From positions 186,001 through 250,000 of the forward strand of contig NZ_VFIL01000001.1 of NCBI RefSeq assembly GCF_007858285.1: DNA of 64,000 nucleotides, given 5' to 3'. The first letter of the stretch is position 1, and every line of letters starts with the position of its first letter. Below are positions 26,425 to 36,065 of this stretch, piece by piece. This stretch comes from Pseudomonas brenneri. GTDB lineage: Bacteria > Pseudomonadota > Gammaproteobacteria > Pseudomonadales > Pseudomonadaceae. The position numbers were made by a program, and so were the translations under genes. The notes under the pieces were generated by a model, which was not told the DNA's origin, did not search any database, and saw only the letters and a list, made by a program, of their open reading frames with translations.

Positions 26425-28263
26425 TCAGTCGCCTCCGCTCGCCGGGTCGGCGCTGGTGTCTGTGGGCGGCGTCATTGCCGGCGGCGTGTGGGGTTTGATC
26501 CACCAGGTATTGATGCCCACGTCATAGCGCGGCGGGACCTTGGGGTGGCCAAGGTGATTCCAATAGGCCACGCGGTAAGTCTTGATGTGCCAGTTGGGGA
26601 TCACGTAGTAGCCAAACTGCAGTACCCGGTCCAGGGCCTTGGCGTGGGCCACCAGGCTGTTGCGTGAGTCGGCGTTGATCAACTGTTCCACCAATTCGTC
26701 GATGGCCGGATCCCTGAGGCCGATGTAGTTGCGGCTGCCGGGGTTGTCGGCACTGCTCGTTTGCCAGAATTCACGCTGTTCGTTACCCGGTGAGGAGGAC
26801 TGCGGGAAACTGCCGACCATCATGTCGAAATCCCGCGAGCGTACGCGATTGACGTACTGCGAGACGTCGACCCGGCGGATCACCAACTCGATACCCAGGT
26901 CTGCCAGGTTGCGCTTGAAGGGCAGCAGGATGCGCTCGAAGTCGGTCTGGAACAGCATGAATTCGATGCTCACCGGTTTGCCGTTGGTATCGACCATCTT
27001 GTCGTCGACGATGCGCCAGCCGGCTTCCTGCAACAGTTGGTAGGCTTCGCGCTGCTGGGTGCGGATCATGCCGCTGGCATCGGTTTTGGGCGGTGCGAAG
27101 GCTTCGGTGAACGCTTGCGGCGGGATTCGGCCGCGCAGCGGTTCGAGAATCGCCAGTTCGGCGGGGCCGGGCAGGCCGGTGGCAGCCATGTCCGAGTTTT
27201 CGAAGTAGCTACGGGTGCGGGTGTAGGCGCCGTTGAACAGTTGCTTGTTGCTCCATTCAAAGTCCAGCAGCAGGCTGATGGCCTTGCGCACCCGCACGTC
27301 CTGGAACATCGGCTTGCGGATATTGAACACAAAACCCTGCATCCCGGTGGGATTGCCGTTGGGCAGTTCTTCCTTGATCAACCGCCCCTCGGCGACGGCC
27401 GGGACGTTGTAGGCATTGGCCCAGTTCTTGGCCGTGGTTTCCTGCCAGTAGTCGAATTGCCCGGCCTTGAGGGCTTCCAGGGCCACGGTGTTGTCGCGAT
27501 AGTAATCGCTGATGCGGTAATCGAAGTTGTACAGGCCCTTGTTGATCGGCAGGTCCTTGGCCCAGTAATCCTTGACCCGCTCGTAGCGGATCGAACGCCC
27601 CGGCTTGACCTCGGCCACCTTGTACGGGCCGCTGCCCAGCGGAATCTCCAGGCTGCTTTTGGCAAAGTCGCGCCCGGCCCACCAATGCTTGGGCAGTACG
27701 GGCAACTGGCCGAGGATCAGCGGCAGCTCACGGTTGCTGGTGTGTTTGAACTTGAACAGCACCCGCAGCGGGTCTTCGGCCACCACTTCGGCGACGTCAG
27801 CGTAGTAGGTGCGGTAGATGGGGCTGCCTTGCTTGATCAGGGTTTCAAAGGTGAACACCACGTCTTCGGCGTGTACCGGATGGCCATCGTGGAAGCGTGC
27901 TTCGGGGCGCAGGTAAAAGCGTACCCAGCTGTTATCGGGGGCTTTTTCGATCTTGCCGGCGATCAGGCCGTACTCGGTGATGGGCTCGTCCAGGCCTTGC
28001 TGGGCCAGGGTGTCGAAGACCAGGCCAATATTGTCGGCGGGCACGCCTTTGCTGATAAACGGGTTGAGGCTGTCGAAGCTGCCCATGGCCGACTCGCGAA
28101 AAGTGCCGCCCTTGGGCGCGTCGGGATTGACGTAGTCGACATGCTTGAAATTGGCCGGGTACTTGGGCGGCTCGTCATACAGGGTCAAGGCATGTTGAGG
28201 GGCGGCAACAGCCTGGGTGCACAACAACAGGCCACTGATAATCGCAGTACGCAAAGCCATCAT
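26425..28263 (-). CDS. nppA2: Peptide-binding protein NppA2 (SBP family 5)
   Basis: Periplasmic solute-binding protein of 612 residues with a signal peptide ending near AAPQHA. Conserved family-5 features include [46 protein letters not shown] and [21 protein letters not shown]. It delivers peptides to NppBC. It is a close paralogue of the gene directly upstream, to which it is joined by a 4-base ATGA overlap. The C-terminus ends in a Pro/Thr-rich tail ([22 protein letters not shown]) not seen in its partner. Confidence 0.9.
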   Translation of the reverse strand: MMALRTAIISGLLLCTQAVAAPQHALTLYDEPPKYPANFKHVDYVNPDAPKGGTFRESAMGSFDSLNPFISKGVPADNIGLVFDTLAQQGLDEPITEYGLIAGKIEKAPDNSWVRFYLRPEARFHDGHPVHAEDVVFTFETLIKQGSPIYRTYYADVAEVVAEDPLRVLFKFKHTSNRELPLILGQLPVLPKHWWAGRDFAKSSLEIPLGSGPYKVAEVKPGRSIRYERVKDYWAKDLPINKGLYNFDYRISDYYRDNTVALEALKAGQFDYWQETTAKNWANAYNVPAVAEGRLIKEELPNGNPTGMQGFVFNIRKPMFQDVRVRKAISLLLDFEWSNKQLFNGAYTRTRSYFENSDMAATGLPGPAELAILEPLRGRIPPQAFTEAFAPPKTDASGMIRTQQREAYQLLQEAGWRIVDDKMVDTNGKPVSIEFMLFQTDFERILLPFKRNLADLGIELVIRRVDVSQYVNRVRSRDFDMMVGSFPQSSSPGNEQREFWQTSSADNPGSRNYIGLRDPAIDELVEQLINADSRNSLVAHAKALDRVLQFGYYVIPNWHIKTYRVAYWNHLGHPKVPPRYDVGINTWWIKPHTPPAMTPPTDTSADPASGGD

Positions 28264-30089
28264 TGGGGTTTCTCCGAAGCTTTCAGCCACCATGCGCTCA
28301 GGCCCAGGCTATAGGGCGGCGTGGTGACGAAGGCGAACCGGTTACGGTACGCCAGGCGATGATAGTTGAGATACCAATTGGGAATACTGTAGTGCTGCCA
28401 CAGCAGGACCCGGTCCAGGGCCCGGCCGGCGGCGACTTGCTGGTCGCGGGTCTGCGCGGCGAGCAATTGTTCCAGCAGGTGGTCGACCACCGGGTTGGCG
28501 ATGCCTGCGTAATTCTTGCTGCCCTTGATCCCGGCCTGGGTGGAGTGGAAGTACTGCCACTGTTCAAGGCCGGGGCTGAGAGTCTGGTTGAGGGTCATCA
28601 GGATCATGTCGAAGTCGAACTGGTCGAGGCGCTGCTTGTACTGCGCACGATCCACAGTGCGCAAGCGCGCATCGATGCCGATGCTGCGCAGGTTTTCGAC
28701 ATAAGGTTGCAGAATCCGCTCCAGGTTCGGATTGACCAGCAGGATCTCGAAACGCAGCGGCTGCCCGTCGCTATTGAGCAGGCGCTGACCGGAAAGTTTC
28801 CAGCCGCCTTCTGCCAACAAGCCGAGGGCGCGGCGCAAGGTCTCCCTGGGGATGCCTCGGCCGTCGGTCTGCGGCAGGCTGAAGGCCTGGGTAAACAGAT
28901 TGGCCGGCAGTTGATCGCGATAGGGCGAGAGCATCAGCCATTCATGGCCCACCGGCAGGCCGCTGGCCGAGAACTCGCTGTTGGGGTAGTAGCTCAAGGT
29001 GCGTTTATAGGCGCCGCTGAACAGGGTGCGGTTGGTCCACTCGAAATCGAACATCAGCCCCAGTGCTTCACGCACCTTGGCCTGGCTGAACGTGGCGCGG
29101 CGGCTGTTCATGAACAGGCCCTGGCTCTGGGTCGGGATCTGGTGGGCGATCTGCGCCTTGATCACCTCGCCACGGTTGACTGCCGGGAAGTTGTAGCCAT
29201 TGGCCCAGTTCTTGGCTTGGTGCTCGATATAGATATCGAATTCGCCAGCCTTGAACGCTTCGAAGGCCACGTCGCTGTCGCGGTAGAACTCCACCTCGAC
29301 TTTGTCGTAGTTGTAGAACCCGCGATTGACCGGCAGGTCCTTGCCCCAATAATCCTTGACCCGTTCGAACACCAGTTGCCGGCCTGGCTGGACCTGGCTG
29401 ATCCGATACGGCCCGCTGCCCAGTGGCGGTTCGAAGGTGGTGGCCTTGAAGTCGCGGTTCTTCCAGTAATGCTGGGGCAGCACCGGCAACTCGCCCAGGC
29501 GCAGGATCAACAGTGGGTTGCCGGCGCGCTTGAACACGAAGCGGATGCGGTGGGGGTTGAGTACGTCCACCCGGGCCACTTCCTGCAAATTGGTGCGGTA
29601 TTGCGGATGGCCTTCGGTCAGCAATGTGCGATAGGAAAACGCTACATCGTCGGCGGTGATGGGCTTGCCGTCATGGAAGCGCGCTTGCGGGCGCAGGTTG
29701 AACACCACCCAACTGCGATCCTCGCTGTATTCCACCGATTGGGCTATCAGGCCATAACTGGACGTGGGCTCGTCGCCGGAAGGGGCGTACTGCCCGGTGC
29801 CGACCATCAACGGCTCGTTGAGCTCATTGACTCCGTATTGCAGGAAGTTGGCGGTGGAGACCGGGCTTGAGCCCTTGAATGTGTAGGGATTGAGGGTGTC
29901 AAACGTGCCAAAGGCCATGACCCGCAAGGTGCCGCCCTTGGGCGCTGCGGGGTTTACCCAATCGAAGTGGGTGAATTTGGCCGGGTACTTGAGCGTACCG
30001 AACTGCGCATAACCGTGGTTCTCGGTAATGGTCGCGTTCGCACTAAAGCTCAAGGCCAGACTTATTAGTAGAAGGAGGGGACGCTTCAA
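28260..30089 (-). CDS. nppA1: Peptide-binding protein NppA1 (SBP family 5)
   Basis: Periplasmic solute-binding protein of 609 residues, first gene of the nppA1A2BCD-like operon. The signal peptide is MKRPLLLLISLALSFSANA. The mature sequence runs parallel to NppA2 along its whole length (DWVNPAAPKGGTLRVMAFGTFDTLNPY, LRPQARFHDGKPITADDVAF, LGSGPYRISQVQPGRQLVFER), showing an old tandem duplication. Two binding proteins for one permease probably widen the range of peptides taken up. The names A1 and A2 are assigned by gene order. Confidence 0.9.
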   Translation of the reverse strand: MKRPLLLLISLALSFSANATITENHGYAQFGTLKYPAKFTHFDWVNPAAPKGGTLRVMAFGTFDTLNPYTFKGSSPVSTANFLQYGVNELNEPLMVGTGQYAPSGDEPTSSYGLIAQSVEYSEDRSWVVFNLRPQARFHDGKPITADDVAFSYRTLLTEGHPQYRTNLQEVARVDVLNPHRIRFVFKRAGNPLLILRLGELPVLPQHYWKNRDFKATTFEPPLGSGPYRISQVQPGRQLVFERVKDYWGKDLPVNRGFYNYDKVEVEFYRDSDVAFEAFKAGEFDIYIEHQAKNWANGYNFPAVNRGEVIKAQIAHQIPTQSQGLFMNSRRATFSQAKVREALGLMFDFEWTNRTLFSGAYKRTLSYYPNSEFSASGLPVGHEWLMLSPYRDQLPANLFTQAFSLPQTDGRGIPRETLRRALGLLAEGGWKLSGQRLLNSDGQPLRFEILLVNPNLERILQPYVENLRSIGIDARLRTVDRAQYKQRLDQFDFDMILMTLNQTLSPGLEQWQYFHSTQAGIKGSKNYAGIANPVVDHLLEQLLAAQTRDQQVAAGRALDRVLLWQHYSIPNWYLNYHRLAYRNRFAFVTTPPYSLGLSAWWLKASEKPQ

Positions 30090-30184
30090 GTCAGAGATCC
30101 GATCCAGGCGGCTTGGGCTTTATGATCGGTACAGTAACAGCTTGTTCCACTTGGAAAAAGGCTGTTGAAAATGACAAAAATCAA

Positions 30185-30274
30185 TGTGGGAGCGGGCTTG
30201 CTCGCGAAAGCGGTGCGTCAGGCGAAAAATGTATCACCTGATGCACCGCTTTCGCGAGCAAGCCCGCTCCCACA
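30185..30274. repeat. REP pair (GTGGGAGCGGGC subclass)
   Basis: TGTGGGAGCGGGCTTGCTCG at 30185 and its perfect mirror ending at 30274. The whole element is a near-perfect long inverted repeat, the pairing extending over GCGAAAGCGGTGC. It lies between nppA1 and the 3' end of mltD, 5 bases beyond the mltD stop. Confidence 0.92.
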
Positions 30275-30279
30275 AGGGA

Positions 30280-31692
30280 TCAGCGCGGCCCGGACACCAC
30301 CAGCATCTGCCCCGGCTTCAGCGCCTGGCCAGTGCGTGGGTTCCAACGCTTGAGATGTTGCATCTCGACGTTGAAGCGCTTGGCAACCATGTACAGCGAG
30401 TCACCTTTCTTGACCTTGTACTGCACCGGCTTCTTGCCGCCAGCCTTGGCCACGACTTTGCGGGTGTCCTGCATCACCAGGGTCTGGCCGACTTTCAAGG
30501 CCTGGCCATTGAGCTTGTTCCAGCGCTGCAGGTCATGCACGTCGACCTTGTTGGCCTTGGCAATCAGCGTCAGGTTGTCACCGCTCTTGACCTTGTAGCT
30601 GCGCGAGCGGCCGGCCACGGCCTTGTGCTCGACCTCGTCGAACACCGGCTTTTTCGGGCGCAGGCTCAACAACTCCTCGGGGTTCATCGAGGACAGGCTA
30701 CTGGCCAGCAATTGCGCCTTGGAGGTGGGCACCAGCAAATGCTGGGGGCCGTCCAGGGTAGTGCGTTGCTTGAAGGCCGGGTTGAGCTGGAACAGTTCGT
30801 CTTCGTCGATCTCGGCCAGCGCGGCGACCCGGGACAGGTCCATGCTTTGCTTGACTTCAACCATCTCGAAGTACGGCGCGTTGGCAATCGGGTTCAGGTT
30901 GACGCCGTAGGCCTCGGGAGCCAGCACCACTTGGGACAGCGCCAGGAACTTGGGCACGTAGTCCTTGGTTTCCTGGGGCAGTGGCAGGTTCCAGTAGTCG
31001 GTGGGCAGACCGAGCTTTTCGTTACGTTCGATGGCCCGGCTGACCGTGCCTTCACCCGCGTTATAGGCCGCCAGGGCCAGCAACCAGTCGCCGTTGAACA
31101 TATCATGCAGACGTGTCAGATAGTCCAGGGCAGCAGTGGTGGAGGCGGTGATATCGCGACGGCCATCGTAGGCGCGGGTCTGGCGCAGGTTGAAGTAGCG
31201 CCCGGTGGAGGGAATGAACTGCCACAGGCCAACCGCATCGCTGCGTGAATAGGCCATTGGGTTGTAGGCACTTTCAATGACTGGCAGCAGCGCCAGCTCC
31301 AGGGGCATGTTGCGCTCTTCAAGGCGCTCGACGATGTAATGAATATAGAGACTGCCGCGTTCGCCGGCGTTCTCCAGGAAAGAGGGGTTGCTGGCGAACC
31401 ATAGGCGTTGTTGCTCGATACGCGGGTTGACGCCGACGCCGTCCTGCAATTGGAACCCCTGGCGCATGCGCTCCCAGACATCCTGGGGCACCTGAGGGCT
31501 TGGCTTCTCTGAGAGCCAAAGGGGTTTTTGCTTGATCTTGGCAGTTAAGACAGGTTTGGGTTGCACGGTGGATTGTGCAGCGTAATTGGTGGTTTGGCAG
31601 CCCGCCAGAGTTGCGGATACAGCCACCGCAATGGCTTGAGCCAGGCGGGTCAATGCGTCTGAATGGTTGGATTTACGAATAGATGACGACAT
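30280..31692 (-). CDS. mltD: Membrane-bound lytic murein transglycosylase D
   Basis: Peptidoglycan-cleaving lipoprotein of 470 residues. The N-terminus carries a lipobox (VSATLAGC) for outer-membrane anchoring. The family-1 lytic transglycosylase domain follows, with catalytic Glu in LLPVIESAYNP and the motifs AVGLWQFIPSTGRYF and ALAAYNAGEGTVSRAI. Two LysM peptidoglycan-binding repeats end the protein (YKVKSGDNLTLIAKANKVDV; YKVKKGDSLYMVAKRFNVEM). The start is the ATG giving MSSSIRKSNHS. Synteny with gloB is as in other pseudomonads. Confidence 0.95.
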   Translation of the reverse strand: MSSSIRKSNHSDALTRLAQAIAVAVSATLAGCQTTNYAAQSTVQPKPVLTAKIKQKPLWLSEKPSPQVPQDVWERMRQGFQLQDGVGVNPRIEQQRLWFASNPSFLENAGERGSLYIHYIVERLEERNMPLELALLPVIESAYNPMAYSRSDAVGLWQFIPSTGRYFNLRQTRAYDGRRDITASTTAALDYLTRLHDMFNGDWLLALAAYNAGEGTVSRAIERNEKLGLPTDYWNLPLPQETKDYVPKFLALSQVVLAPEAYGVNLNPIANAPYFEMVEVKQSMDLSRVAALAEIDEDELFQLNPAFKQRTTLDGPQHLLVPTSKAQLLASSLSSMNPEELLSLRPKKPVFDEVEHKAVAGRSRSYKVKSGDNLTLIAKANKVDVHDLQRWNKLNGQALKVGQTLVMQDTRKVVAKAGGKKPVQYKVKKGDSLYMVAKRFNVEMQHLKRWNPRTGQALKPGQMLVVSGPR

Positions 31693-31790
31693 TGGCTGGA
31701 AGTTAGTTCCGGGCAAAAATGTCGGGCGATTCTAGAAAGCGCTTCGGTTCCGGTCAACCACTCAGAAATTTTGTATCAGAACCTGTCTGC

Positions 31791-32558
31791 TTAGAACGTA
31801 TCTTTCCAAGCGCGCAAGCTAGCAAACACCTCGCTCCCAGAGCGGTTATCGCGGCCATTCCGCTCGTCCGCTTTTTGTTTAACGGATGTTTCAGCGGTGC
31901 GCAAAAAAGGGTTGGTCAGTTTTTCCAGGGCCAGGGTCGAGGGCAGAGTCATCTTGCCGCCTGCCCGGAGTTGGCTGACTTTTGCCACCCGTTCGGCGAT
32001 ATCGGTGTTATCCGGTTCCACGGCCTGGGCAAAACGCAGGTTACTTTGTGTGTATTCGTGGGTGCAGTAGACCAGCGTGTCGGCCGGCAGGGCGGCCAGG
32101 CGCTCAAGGGAGTTGTACATCTGCTCCGGTGTGCCTTCGAACAAGCGCCCACAACCGGCGGCGAACAGTGTATCGCCGCAGAACAGCAAGCCATGATGAT
32201 AAAAGGCTATATGGCCGAGGGTATGGCCCGGTACGGCGAGCACGTCGAAGTCCCAGCCCAGCACCTCGATCTGGTCGTTATCGTTGAGCGCAACGTCACG
32301 GGCCGGGATCTTTTCGTTGGCCGGGCCATAGACCTTGGCGCCTGAGACTTGCTTGAGCTGTTCGACCCCGCCCACGTGGTCAGGATGATGGTGAGTCACC
32401 AGGATGTCGCTGAGGGACCAGTCCGGGTGCTGTGCAAGCCACGCCAGCACGGGCGCGGCATCGCCGGGATCGACCACCGCGCAACGATGGCTGCGATGGT
32501 CTTGTAACAACCAGATGTAGTTATCGGTGAAGGCGGGCAGGGCACTGATCTGTATCAT
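31791..32558 (-). CDS. gloB: Hydroxyacylglutathione hydrolase (glyoxalase II)
   Basis: Metallo-beta-lactamase-fold hydrolase of 255 residues that splits S-lactoylglutathione to lactate and glutathione in methylglyoxal detoxification. The metal-binding motif is [10 protein letters not shown] (HxHxDH), with further ligands in VPGHTLGH and [14 protein letters not shown], and the glutathione-site residues [13 protein letters not shown] are visible. Start: the ATG giving [14 protein letters not shown]. It is divergent from the methyltransferase gene. Confidence 0.95.
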   Translation of the reverse strand: MIQISALPAFTDNYIWLLQDHRSHRCAVVDPGDAAPVLAWLAQHPDWSLSDILVTHHHPDHVGGVEQLKQVSGAKVYGPANEKIPARDVALNDNDQIEVLGWDFDVLAVPGHTLGHIAFYHHGLLFCGDTLFAAGCGRLFEGTPEQMYNSLERLAALPADTLVYCTHEYTQSNLRFAQAVEPDNTDIAERVAKVSQLRAGGKMTLPSTLALEKLTNPFLRTAETSVKQKADERNGRDNRSGSEVFASLRAWKDTF

Positions 32559-32623
32559 TCTTCTATTCGCCAAGCTGAACACATTGGTGCATCTTAGAAC
32601 GTCTTGGCGAGTTGGAGAATGCA

Positions 32624-33382
32624 ATGACTGATAAAGCGTTCGCCCAGGCCGATCCCGAATGGCTGGCCTTGATCAGCGCAGCCCGTGAATGGCTGTCCGG
32701 GCCGATCGGGCAATTTCTGCTGGAACAAGAGCGGTTGATGCTTGAAGAAGAGCTGGAGCGCTTCTTCGGTGGCTACCTGGTGCATTACGGCCCATCGGCC
32801 CAGACACCGCCGCCCGCGCGCCAGGTGCAGCGCAATGTACGCCTGGGCGCGCCGTTGCCCGGGGTCGAGATTGTGTGCGAGGAACAGGCCTGGCCCTTGA
32901 GCGAGCACGCGGCCGATGTGGTGGTGATGCAGCATGGCCTGGATTTCTGCCTGTCACCCCATGGGTTGCTGCGTGAAGCGGCCAGCGCCGTGCGTCCTGG
33001 CGGCCATTTATTGATCGTCGGCATCAACCCCTGGAGTTCATGGGGCCTGCGGCACGTCTTTGCCCATGACGCATTGAGCCAGGCCCGCTGCATCTCACCC
33101 TCGCGGGTCAGCGACTGGTTGAACCTGCTGGGTTTCGCGCTGGAGAAACGCCGCTTCGGGTGCTATCGTCCGCCGCTTGCCTCGCCCAAGTGGCAGGGCC
33201 GTTTGGCTGGCTGGGAGCGCCGGGCCGGTGCCTGGCAGTTGTCCGGTGGCGGTTTCTACCTGCTGGTGGCCCGCAAGATCGTGGTCGGGCTGCGGCCGGT
33301 GAGCCAGGTCCGGCGTGAGCCCATGGGTAAACTGGTGCCGATGCCCCTGGCCAAGGTCAACCGTCGCTCCAGCGAGCCATAA
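32624..33382 (+). CDS. SAM-dependent methyltransferase-like protein (YafS-like)
   Basis: Protein of 252 residues in the gloB-rnhA interval, a position occupied in many gammaproteobacteria by a Methyltransf_11 family member (YafS in E. coli). The later methyltransferase motifs are visible ([40 protein letters not shown]). The usual glycine-rich SAM loop (DLGCGxG) is not seen: at that position the sequence reads [18 protein letters not shown]. Cofactor binding is therefore uncertain. The start is the ATG at 32624 after GGAG. Confidence 0.8.
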   Translation: MTDKAFAQADPEWLALISAAREWLSGPIGQFLLEQERLMLEEELERFFGGYLVHYGPSAQTPPPARQVQRNVRLGAPLPGVEIVCEEQAWPLSEHAADVVVMQHGLDFCLSPHGLLREAASAVRPGGHLLIVGINPWSSWGLRHVFAHDALSQARCISPSRVSDWLNLLGFALEKRRFGCYRPPLASPKWQGRLAGWERRAGAWQLSGGGFYLLVARKIVVGLRPVSQVRREPMGKLVPMPLAKVNRRSSEP

Positions 33383-33467
33383 ATCATTTTTCTGAAATTT
33401 TGGTCGTAGTGTTCGACCTCGGGAGCTGCCGGTCGATTGCCGGCAACCCGCTTTGATGGATAGCGTA

Positions 33468-33920
33468 ATGACCGATAGCGTAGAACTCTTTACCGACGGC
33501 GCCTGCAAGGGCAATCCTGGTCCGGGCGGCTGGGGCGCCTTGCTGGTGTGCAAGGGCGTGGAGAAGGAGTTGTGGGGCGGCGAAGCCAATACCACCAACA
33601 ACCGCATGGAGCTGATGGGCGCCATTCGTGGCCTCGAAGAACTCAAGCGCCGCTGCGATGTGCTGCTGGTGACGGACTCGCAATACGTCATGAAGGGCAT
33701 CAACGAGTGGATGGTCAACTGGAAAAAGCGCGGCTGGAAAACCGCCGCCAAGGAGCCGGTGAAGAACGCCGACCTGTGGCAGTTGCTGGATGAGCAGTGC
33801 AACCGCCACAACATCACCTGGAAATGGGTGCGCGGGCACATCGGCCATCCAGGCAACGAGCGGGCCGACCAGTTGGCCAATCGTGGCGTGGATGACGTGC
33901 GCGGCTACAAGCAGAGCTGA
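33468..33920 (+). CDS. rnhA: Ribonuclease HI
   Basis: Degrades RNA in RNA-DNA hybrids. The 150-residue product has the four acidic catalytic residues of RNase HI in place: Asp10 ([18 protein letters not shown]), Glu in [10 protein letters not shown], Asp in [13 protein letters not shown] and Asp in [10 protein letters not shown]. The handle region [19 protein letters not shown] is intact. I chose the ATG at 33468 ([11 protein letters not shown]), matching family length; an ATG 12 bases earlier is possible. In other pseudomonads dnaQ follows directly; here dnaQ is 4.4 kb further. Confidence 0.95.
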   Translation: MTDSVELFTDGACKGNPGPGGWGALLVCKGVEKELWGGEANTTNNRMELMGAIRGLEELKRRCDVLLVTDSQYVMKGINEWMVNWKKRGWKTAAKEPVKNADLWQLLDEQCNRHNITWKWVRGHIGHPGNERADQLANRGVDDVRGYKQS

Positions 33921-33923
33921 TCG

Positions 33924-34874
33924 TCAGTCACACCGCAGCGGCCATTCGAGCCGCTGCTTCACGCCTTGCATCGTGCGAGGCGAATCCACCAGCACCGCGT
34001 CGACGTTCAGGCACGCCGCAGCCCGATAGTCTTCCTCACTGTTAACGCCAATCGTCAGGATATTCACCTTGCCCCTGGACTGGAAACAGTCGATGGCCTG
34101 GGGTGTCCACAACTTGGCATTGACCGCTGAACGTGCTTCCCCAAGGGTAAAGGTTTCCACCAGTTCGACCTTGCGCTGATATTCAAACGCTACCCAGCTC
34201 CCCATTTGCGGTGCCGGTTGGCAATTGTGGGCCAGAGCGACACTGGCCAAGCGGTCGCGGGTCTGATCCCTGGATTCAAACAGACGGGCCTTTGGGTACT
34301 GCGCGAAAGCCTGCTGGTAGCTGGCATCCGTGGAGTAAATCAGCACCCGGTTCCATGCCTGGTTGCGTTCCAGTACTTGCGCCACCGCCTTGGCCTGGGT
34401 ATCGGCAGGCAGGGCCTTCATGTCGAGGATGATCGTAATATTGGCTGGAACGGCCGCCAACGCTTGCTGCAATGACGGCAACGTCACCGGGTGCTCGCGA
34501 TAAGGAAATAGTACCTGGCCATTGGCCGCATCCTGTTTGAACTGCCAGCCGGCATTGAGCTGTTGCAACTGGGCCAGGGTTTTCTCGGCCACCGCGCCTG
34601 AACCGTTGGTGTTGGCGCTCAGGTCCGCTGGCCGGTACAGCACGGGGATCTGATCACGGCTCAGTTGCACTGTGAGCCAAAGCATATCGACGTTATTGCG
34701 CAGGGCATTGTTGATTGCCAGCAGCGTGTTCTCCGGAAAGTCCGCCGTGCCACCCCGGTGTGCCACGATCAGCGGCAGGTGCTCGCCCGAAGTGTTGGAG
34801 GCTGGCAGGGAGGCGCACCCGCTCAGGAGGAGGCTGGAGATGAGCAGTGCGCTGGCATATCGAGTTTCAATCAT
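33924..34874 (-). CDS. Glycerophosphodiester phosphodiesterase-like lipoprotein with altered active site
   Basis: Lipoprotein of 316 residues (signal ISSLLLSGC) with a GDPD-type barrel. The first motif is intact (VAHRGGTADFPENTLLAI, with catalytic His and the ENT glutamate). The second motif, normally ExD followed by a V-V-x-HD, reads MLWLTVQLSRDQIPVLYRPADL. Both metal ligands and the second catalytic His are therefore replaced. The later LDMKAL segment resembles the family. It may bind rather than cleave phosphodiesters, or belong to a variant subfamily with another chemistry. It is convergent with rnhA (3 bases apart) and divergent from an AraC gene. Confidence 0.8.
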   Translation of the reverse strand: MIETRYASALLISSLLLSGCASLPASNTSGEHLPLIVAHRGGTADFPENTLLAINNALRNNVDMLWLTVQLSRDQIPVLYRPADLSANTNGSGAVAEKTLAQLQQLNAGWQFKQDAANGQVLFPYREHPVTLPSLQQALAAVPANITIILDMKALPADTQAKAVAQVLERNQAWNRVLIYSTDASYQQAFAQYPKARLFESRDQTRDRLASVALAHNCQPAPQMGSWVAFEYQRKVELVETFTLGEARSAVNAKLWTPQAIDCFQSRGKVNILTIGVNSEEDYRAAACLNVDAVLVDSPRTMQGVKQRLEWPLRCD

Positions 34875-35009
34875 TGGGGTTCGCGTTCTCTGGGGTATGC
34901 CCGGCATACTGTCCGGGCAGGGAAAATGGCGTAATGACTGGCCTGACTGATAAACGAAAGTAGCGGCCATTTAATTAATACCTTACCGAATTCCACCCGG
35001 GAGCGCTGG

Positions 35010-35924
35010 ATGTCCTCTTCACCCCATGCCGATGTTCAGGCGTTTCTCGACGAAGCGGTGGAGAGCGAGCCCGAAGGCCTGACGTACACGCCGCCGGGGA
35101 TTTCGCAAATGATCCACCGTGCGCTGCCGCCCTGGGGCGCTATCGAGTGCGTGCAGGTGGCGCATCGTCCTCACCAGTTTGAAATGCGCCGCCAACAGCA
35201 CCAGTTTGTGCTTTATCGGCAAGGTTCGGTCAGTGATGGCGAGGTCAGTATCGACGGCTTGCGGCAAGCCGGTGCCCGGGCTCTGGATCAGGTCATTGAC
35301 TTTATTCCGGCCGGGTCATCGTTCGAAGGCTGGACTGGGGCGCGCGCCAGGATTGGCTATGTACTGGTGTCGGTTGATGAGGATCAATTGGCCGAGGTCT
35401 GTCCGACCTATCGCGCCCAAAAGGATCTCAGGCCGCTGATCAGCTGTCATGACGGATTCCTGCGAGGGCTGCTCAAGCGCCTGGATCAGGTGGTACGTGA
35501 CGGCAAGACCGATACGTTGTACCTGGAAACGTTGGTCATGCTGTTGATGCAGGAAGTGCGAGCACTGCAGCAGTTGCCCGATACCTCGCCGAGCAACACG
35601 GGTGAGTTGGGTCTGGTGCAACGCCAGCGCTTGACCGAATACATTGAAGCGTCCCTGGCCAATGAGGTGCGCCTGGCCGACTTGTCGAACATCGTTAACC
35701 TCAGCCCCTACCATTTTTCCCGAGTATTCCGACGCACCTTCGGGATGTCACCGTACCAGTACCTGTTGCTGTGTCGGGTCAACCGGGCCAAGCACTTGAT
35801 TACCACCACTGACCGCAGCCTGCTGGACATTGCCCTGGACACCGGGTTTGCCGGTGCCAGTCAATTTTCTCGAGCGTTTCGCCGGGTTGTCGGGCAGTCC
35901 GCCAGTGAGCTGCGTCGTCCCTAG
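35010..35924 (+). CDS. AraC-family transcriptional regulator
   Basis: Regulator of 304 residues with a variable N-terminal sensing part (QFVLYRQGSVSDGEVSIDGLRQ) and a C-terminal AraC DNA-binding domain (VRLADLSNIVNLSPYHFSRVFRR; LLDIALDTGFAGASQFSRAFRR). The start is the ATG after GGGAG at 35001. It lies 141 bases before the alcohol dehydrogenase gene on the same strand and is the obvious candidate regulator for it. The ligand is unknown. Confidence 0.88.
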   Translation: MSSSPHADVQAFLDEAVESEPEGLTYTPPGISQMIHRALPPWGAIECVQVAHRPHQFEMRRQQHQFVLYRQGSVSDGEVSIDGLRQAGARALDQVIDFIPAGSSFEGWTGARARIGYVLVSVDEDQLAEVCPTYRAQKDLRPLISCHDGFLRGLLKRLDQVVRDGKTDTLYLETLVMLLMQEVRALQQLPDTSPSNTGELGLVQRQRLTEYIEASLANEVRLADLSNIVNLSPYHFSRVFRRTFGMSPYQYLLLCRVNRAKHLITTTDRSLLDIALDTGFAGASQFSRAFRRVVGQSASELRRP

Positions 35925-36010
35925 ACGCCGCTCATTGCGCAAGAAGCGTCAATACAACAGCAGGTAAGGTAAAGCTGCCGGTGGATCTGCCCGTTAGTCT
36001 GGCTTCAACG

Positions 36011-36032
36011 ACTGGTTACTCCGGTAACCAGT
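36011..36032. promoter_or_regulatory. Perfect inverted repeat upstream of the alcohol dehydrogenase gene
   Basis: Arms ACTGGTTAC and GTAACCAGT separated by TCCG, 34-55 bases before the dehydrogenase ATG. It is likely a dimeric regulator's operator, or a 5' hairpin in the transcript. AraC proteins usually bind direct repeats, so the binder may be another protein. Confidence 0.55.
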
Positions 36033-36065
36033 GTCAAGCCACTGACGTTGCAGAGAAAAAACGCC

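Noticed and set aside
27037..29870. Long plus-strand frames opposite the two peptide-binding protein genes
   Set aside because: The minus-strand products have signal peptides and family-5 motifs; the plus-strand products show none.
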